64,000 bases of DNA, from NCBI RefSeq assembly GCF_005876985.1, contig NZ_VAHD01000001.1, positions 1,240,001 through 1,304,000 on the forward strand. Direction: 5' to 3'. The translations under genes were made by a program, and so were the position numbers. Below are positions 61,490 to 64,000 of the stretch, piece by piece (within the stretch, counting starts at the first letter, position 1; each line of letters begins with the position of its first letter). Source of the DNA: Rhodoferax bucti (GTDB lineage Bacteria > Pseudomonadota > Gammaproteobacteria > Burkholderiales > Burkholderiaceae_C). The notes under the pieces are model-generated. The model was not told where the DNA came from. It saw only the letters and a program-made list of their open reading frames with translations, and ran no database searches.

Positions 61490-62431
61490 TCACGGACTGA
61501 CTTTCGTATTTCCGGCGGCCGGAGGGCTGATTTCTTCCTCCGTCTCCAGTGGAATCACGTTGCCGCCCAACAGCCGTTCCTCGGCATCTTTCGTCATGAC
61601 CAGAATACTAATGCGGCGGTTTGCCGCGCTCAAGGGATTTTGGGGCTCTGCAAGCAAACTGGACGCCATGCCCACCACCCGGGCCAGCTTGGCCTCCGGC
61701 ATGCCGGCGGCAATCAGCTCCCGCCGTGTCGCATTGGCGCGGTCTGCCGAGAGTTCCCAGTTGCTGTAACCCCGCGCGGCGTTGCCATAGGGGGTTTGGT
61801 CGGTGTGGCCGTCTACGCTGATTTTGTTGTCTACATCGGACAGGGTGACCCCGATTTCCCTCAGGATGTCGCGCATGTAGGGTTTGACCGACGCGCTGCC
61901 GATGTCAAACATGGGGCGTTTTTGATCGTCCACAATCTGGATTTGCAGGCCGTCCGGGGTGATTTCCAATTTGATCTGGGAGTTGAACTCCGCCATCTTG
62001 GGATTGTTGGACAGCGTGCTGGCAATCTTCGCGGCCAGAGCGGCCAGTGTTTGGGCATCTTTTTTGGCGCGTTCTATCTTGCGCTGATCGCCTGCGGTTT
62101 TCTTGGCTTTGGCGTCTGCCCCTTCGCCGCGTTTGGATTGGCCTGCGGATTGGGTCAGGTCGTTGCCGCCGCCGTTAATCAGGCTGTTGCTGGCGCCGGC
62201 CCCGGCTCCCCCTTGCATGGCAACCTTGAGCGGGGACTGAAAGTAATCGGAAATGCCTTTTTTGTCGCCTTCCGTGGTGCTACCCAGCAGCCACATGAGC
62301 AAAAAGAAAGCCATCATGGCCGTGACGAAGTCGGCGTAGGCAATCTTCCAGGCGCCACCGTGCGCAGCGTGGCCGCCCTTTTTGACCCGCTTGATGATGA
62401 TCGGCTGGAGTTTCTTGGCGTCTCCGGCCAT
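61490..62431 (-). CDS. motB: Flagellar stator protein B
   Basis: 313 residues. One membrane helix near the N-terminus (AWKIAYADFVTAMMAFFLLM) carries the proton-binding D34. The C-terminal OmpA-type domain (ISVDGHTDQTPYGN, NWELSADRANATRREL) anchors the stator to the cell wall. 18 bases after motA. Confidence 0.97.
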   Translation of the reverse strand: MAGDAKKLQPIIIKRVKKGGHAAHGGAWKIAYADFVTAMMAFFLLMWLLGSTTEGDKKGISDYFQSPLKVAMQGGAGAGASNSLINGGGNDLTQSAGQSKRGEGADAKAKKTAGDQRKIERAKKDAQTLAALAAKIASTLSNNPKMAEFNSQIKLEITPDGLQIQIVDDQKRPMFDIGSASVKPYMRDILREIGVTLSDVDNKISVDGHTDQTPYGNAARGYSNWELSADRANATRRELIAAGMPEAKLARVVGMASSLLAEPQNPLSAANRRISILVMTKDAEERLLGGNVIPLETEEEISPPAAGNTKVSP

Positions 62432-62449
62432 GCTCAGGCGCTCCCGCCT

Positions 62450-63307
62450 TTATTTCTTTTTGACATGCGCCTCCAGCTCGGAGAAGGTGGGGCGCTCGGT
62501 GGAGTACAGCACTTTGCGGCCGAACTCAATGGCCGTGGACGGGTTGTAGCCTTGCATGCTGGCTAACAACGTGGTTTTGATGCACTGAAACTCTTTGCTA
62601 CCTTCTTCGACCTTTTGTTCCAGCAAGCCTGCCAAGGGCTCTGCAAAGGCGTAAGCCAGCAAAATACCCAAGAAGGTTCCCACCAGCGCGGAGCCGATCA
62701 TTCCGCCCAGCACGGCAGGCGGTTGGCCCACCGAGCCCATGGTGTTCACCACCCCCAGCACGGCCGCAACGATACCGAAAGCCGGCAGACCACCGGCGAT
62801 TCGCTGGATCGCAGCAACGGCCGCATGTTCTTCGTGGTGATGGGTTTCGATCTCGCTGTCCATGAGCGATTCGATTTCGTGCGCATTCAGGTTGCCCGAC
62901 ACCATCATGCGCAAGTAATCGGTAATAAATTCCACCACATGGTGGTCGCTACCCACGGTGGCGTATTTTTTGAAGATTTCGGACTGCTCGGGCTCTTCGA
63001 CGTCTTTTTCAATCGCCATCAGGCCCTCTTTGCGGGCTTTTTGCAAAATGTCGAACAACAGCGCCAGCAGCTCCATATAGCGGGCCTTGGTGTATTTGCT
63101 GCCTTTGAAGCAGGCACCCAAGCCTGCCATGGTCTTTTTGACCACTTTCATCTGGTTGTTGGCGAGAAACGCACCGACGGTGGCGCCCCCGATGGTCAGC
63201 ATTTCCCAAGGAAGTGCGTGCACGATGACCATGATGTTGCCGCCGTGAATAATGAACACGCCGAACACACAGCCCAGACAAACAAGCCAACCGATGATTA
63301 CAAACAT
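62450..63307 (-). CDS. motA: Flagellar stator protein A
   Basis: 285 residues, four membrane helices and a large cytosolic loop. R92 and E100 (ARKEGLMAIE) correspond to the charged rotor-contact residues R90 and E98 of E. coli; the loop also has the QSEIFKKY pattern. Torque generation with MotB. Confidence 0.97.
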   Translation of the reverse strand: MFVIIGWLVCLGCVFGVFIIHGGNIMVIVHALPWEMLTIGGATVGAFLANNQMKVVKKTMAGLGACFKGSKYTKARYMELLALLFDILQKARKEGLMAIEKDVEEPEQSEIFKKYATVGSDHHVVEFITDYLRMMVSGNLNAHEIESLMDSEIETHHHEEHAAVAAIQRIAGGLPAFGIVAAVLGVVNTMGSVGQPPAVLGGMIGSALVGTFLGILLAYAFAEPLAGLLEQKVEEGSKEFQCIKTTLLASMQGYNPSTAIEFGRKVLYSTERPTFSELEAHVKKK

Positions 63308-63411
63308 AGCTTCATTGTGACAGGGAAGCCCAAGGCTTCAAGGGTTGAACAGCAGGGCCTTTTCGGCCCAGACCTATCATATCGTCCACAAATGAAGGTG
63401 GCTTGAATTTA

Positions 63412-63475
63412 TTGCCAAATAGGCCTCTGGCGCATATGGAGTGTGCGCAAGTAGCTATTGAATTTGTAGCAATTA
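63412..63475 (-). repeat. Dispersed repeat, intergenic copy
   Basis: On the minus strand: TTGCTACAAATTCAATAGC, TACTTGCGCACACTCC, TATGCGCCAGAGGCC and TATTTGGCA. Complete order, including the distal TTTGGC, in the 165-base gap between flhC and motA. Confidence 0.78.
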
Positions 63476-64000
63476 GTGCAGCAGGATGCCACCGCCGGAT
63501 GCGCCCTTGCCGGCGCGGGCGGGTGGGCTGCACAGGCCGCACTCGAAGTGGCGGGAGTTTTCGTAGGCTTCAGACACAAAGTGGCCGCCGCATTTGGAGC
63601 ACTTGGTCATGGAGAGCATGTTGTTGTCGATGAACTTCACCAAGCGCCAAGCGCGGGTGATAGACAGCAGGGGCTCCACGCCACAGGCTTCAATTTGCTC
63701 TGTGTACAGGCGGTAGGCGGCCATGATGGCGTCGATGTCTTCCATCGCGCTCACTTTGGTGAGGTATTCGTAGGTGTTCTGGAACAGCGAGGCGTGGATG
63801 TTGGGCTGCCAGGTCAGGAACCACTCGGTCGAGAAGGGCAACTGGCCCTTGCTGGGGGAGCGGCCGGCCACTTCTTTATAGAGGCGCAACAGGCGCTCGT
63901 AAGACAACTCGGTTTCACTCTCCAGCACCTGCAGGCGTGCGCCCAACTGAATCAAAGACACTGCGCGTTCCACTTGCTTGGAATCGTTCAAAACACTTTT
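63473..64000 (-). CDS. flhC: Flagellar master regulator subunit, 5' end outside window
   Basis: At least 172 residues. Helical N-terminus (AVSLIQLGARLQVLESETEL, SYERLLRLYKEVAG) and a C-terminal zinc site with two cysteine pairs (CSKCGG and CGLCSPP). FlhD4C2 activates the middle flagellar genes. The first start-like codon is TTG at 63991, but the frame stays open to the window edge and the true start is probably outside; flhD should lie just beyond. Confidence 0.94.
   Translation of the reverse strand, partial: KSVLNDSKQVERAVSLIQLGARLQVLESETELSYERLLRLYKEVAGRSPSKGQLPFSTEWFLTWQPNIHASLFQNTYEYLTKVSAMEDIDAIMAAYRLYTEQIEACGVEPLLSITRAWRLVKFIDNNMLSMTKCSKCGGHFVSEAYENSRHFECGLCSPPARAGKGASGGGILLH

Noticed and set aside
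1..64000. CRISPR arrays, insertion sequences, prophage or rRNA genes
   Set aside because: No regular direct repeats with spacers, transposase, integrase, phage structural genes or rRNA sequence were found on reading the window.

Overview
The window is GC-rich, densely coding DNA from a motile Gram-negative bacterium. Gene content and order (rep-pldA, priA-hemE, flhC-motAB-cheYZ-flhBAF-fliA, flgNMA-flgB..L), the protein sequences and the dispersed intergenic repeats all suggest Betaproteobacteria, Burkholderiales, and most likely a Comamonadaceae member close to Rhodoferax/Curvibacter. The taxonomy is inferred from pattern recognition; no database was searched. I saw no rRNA operon, insertion sequence, prophage or CRISPR array.

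Layout. 1-8.2 kb: the 3' end of an NtrY-like sensor kinase, a short NtrX-like regulator without an AAA+ domain, tRNA-Phe(GAA), a hypothetical gene, outer-membrane phospholipase A (pldA), helicase rep, an AEC carrier and a small membrane protein. 8.2-14.8 kb: priA and hemE, separated by a 375-bp AT-rich gap with three DnaA-box matches, then a CoA-binding protein and an ScsB/DsbD-type disulfide reductase. 14.9-19.3 kb: an orphan sensor kinase behind a tiny leader ORF, a creatininase-family amidohydrolase and a CapA-like protein. 19.3-26.5 kb: a sugar or sugar-alcohol operon (binding protein, ATPase, permease, FGGY kinase, ribitol-dehydrogenase-like SDR, HAD phosphatase) whose AraC regulator carries an in-frame stop. 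26.6-32.4 kb: ammonium transporter, histidine phosphatase, a chemoreceptor with a CZB zinc domain and a YefM-YoeB toxin-antitoxin operon with a third gene. 32.4-40.3 kb: seven tightly packed genes (EamA, LysE, aminotransferase, GST, two PhzF paralogues, a PLP dehydratase) divergent from a MocR regulator. 40.4-64 kb: a flagellar and motility cluster.

The flagellar block is nearly complete for the rod, rings, hook and hook-filament junction (flgB-flgL), with the chaperone and anti-sigma genes (flgA, flgM, flgN), sigma-28 (fliA), export components (flhA, flhB, flhF), the stator (motA, motB), cheY/cheZ and the master regulator flhC at the right edge. In the flhG position sits a MinD-fold-like protein with no recognisable P-loop.

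The most unusual signal is a dispersed repeat of about 50-60 bp (consensus core TAGCTGCTTGCGCA followed by GCGCTA), seen about a dozen times. Several copies lie inside genes, in frame. Read on one strand they encode a hydrophobic peptide that forms the signal peptide of pldA, the signal peptide of scsB and an internal membrane segment of scsB. Read on the other strand they encode Ala/Ser-rich surface or linker segments in the FGGY kinase, PhzF and MocR proteins. A second, GC-rich repeat type appears to be inserted in frame in the GST gene. Other points to follow up are leaderless-type promoters at five genes, hairpins over the starts of flhB and flgI, and the unusual regulators noted above.
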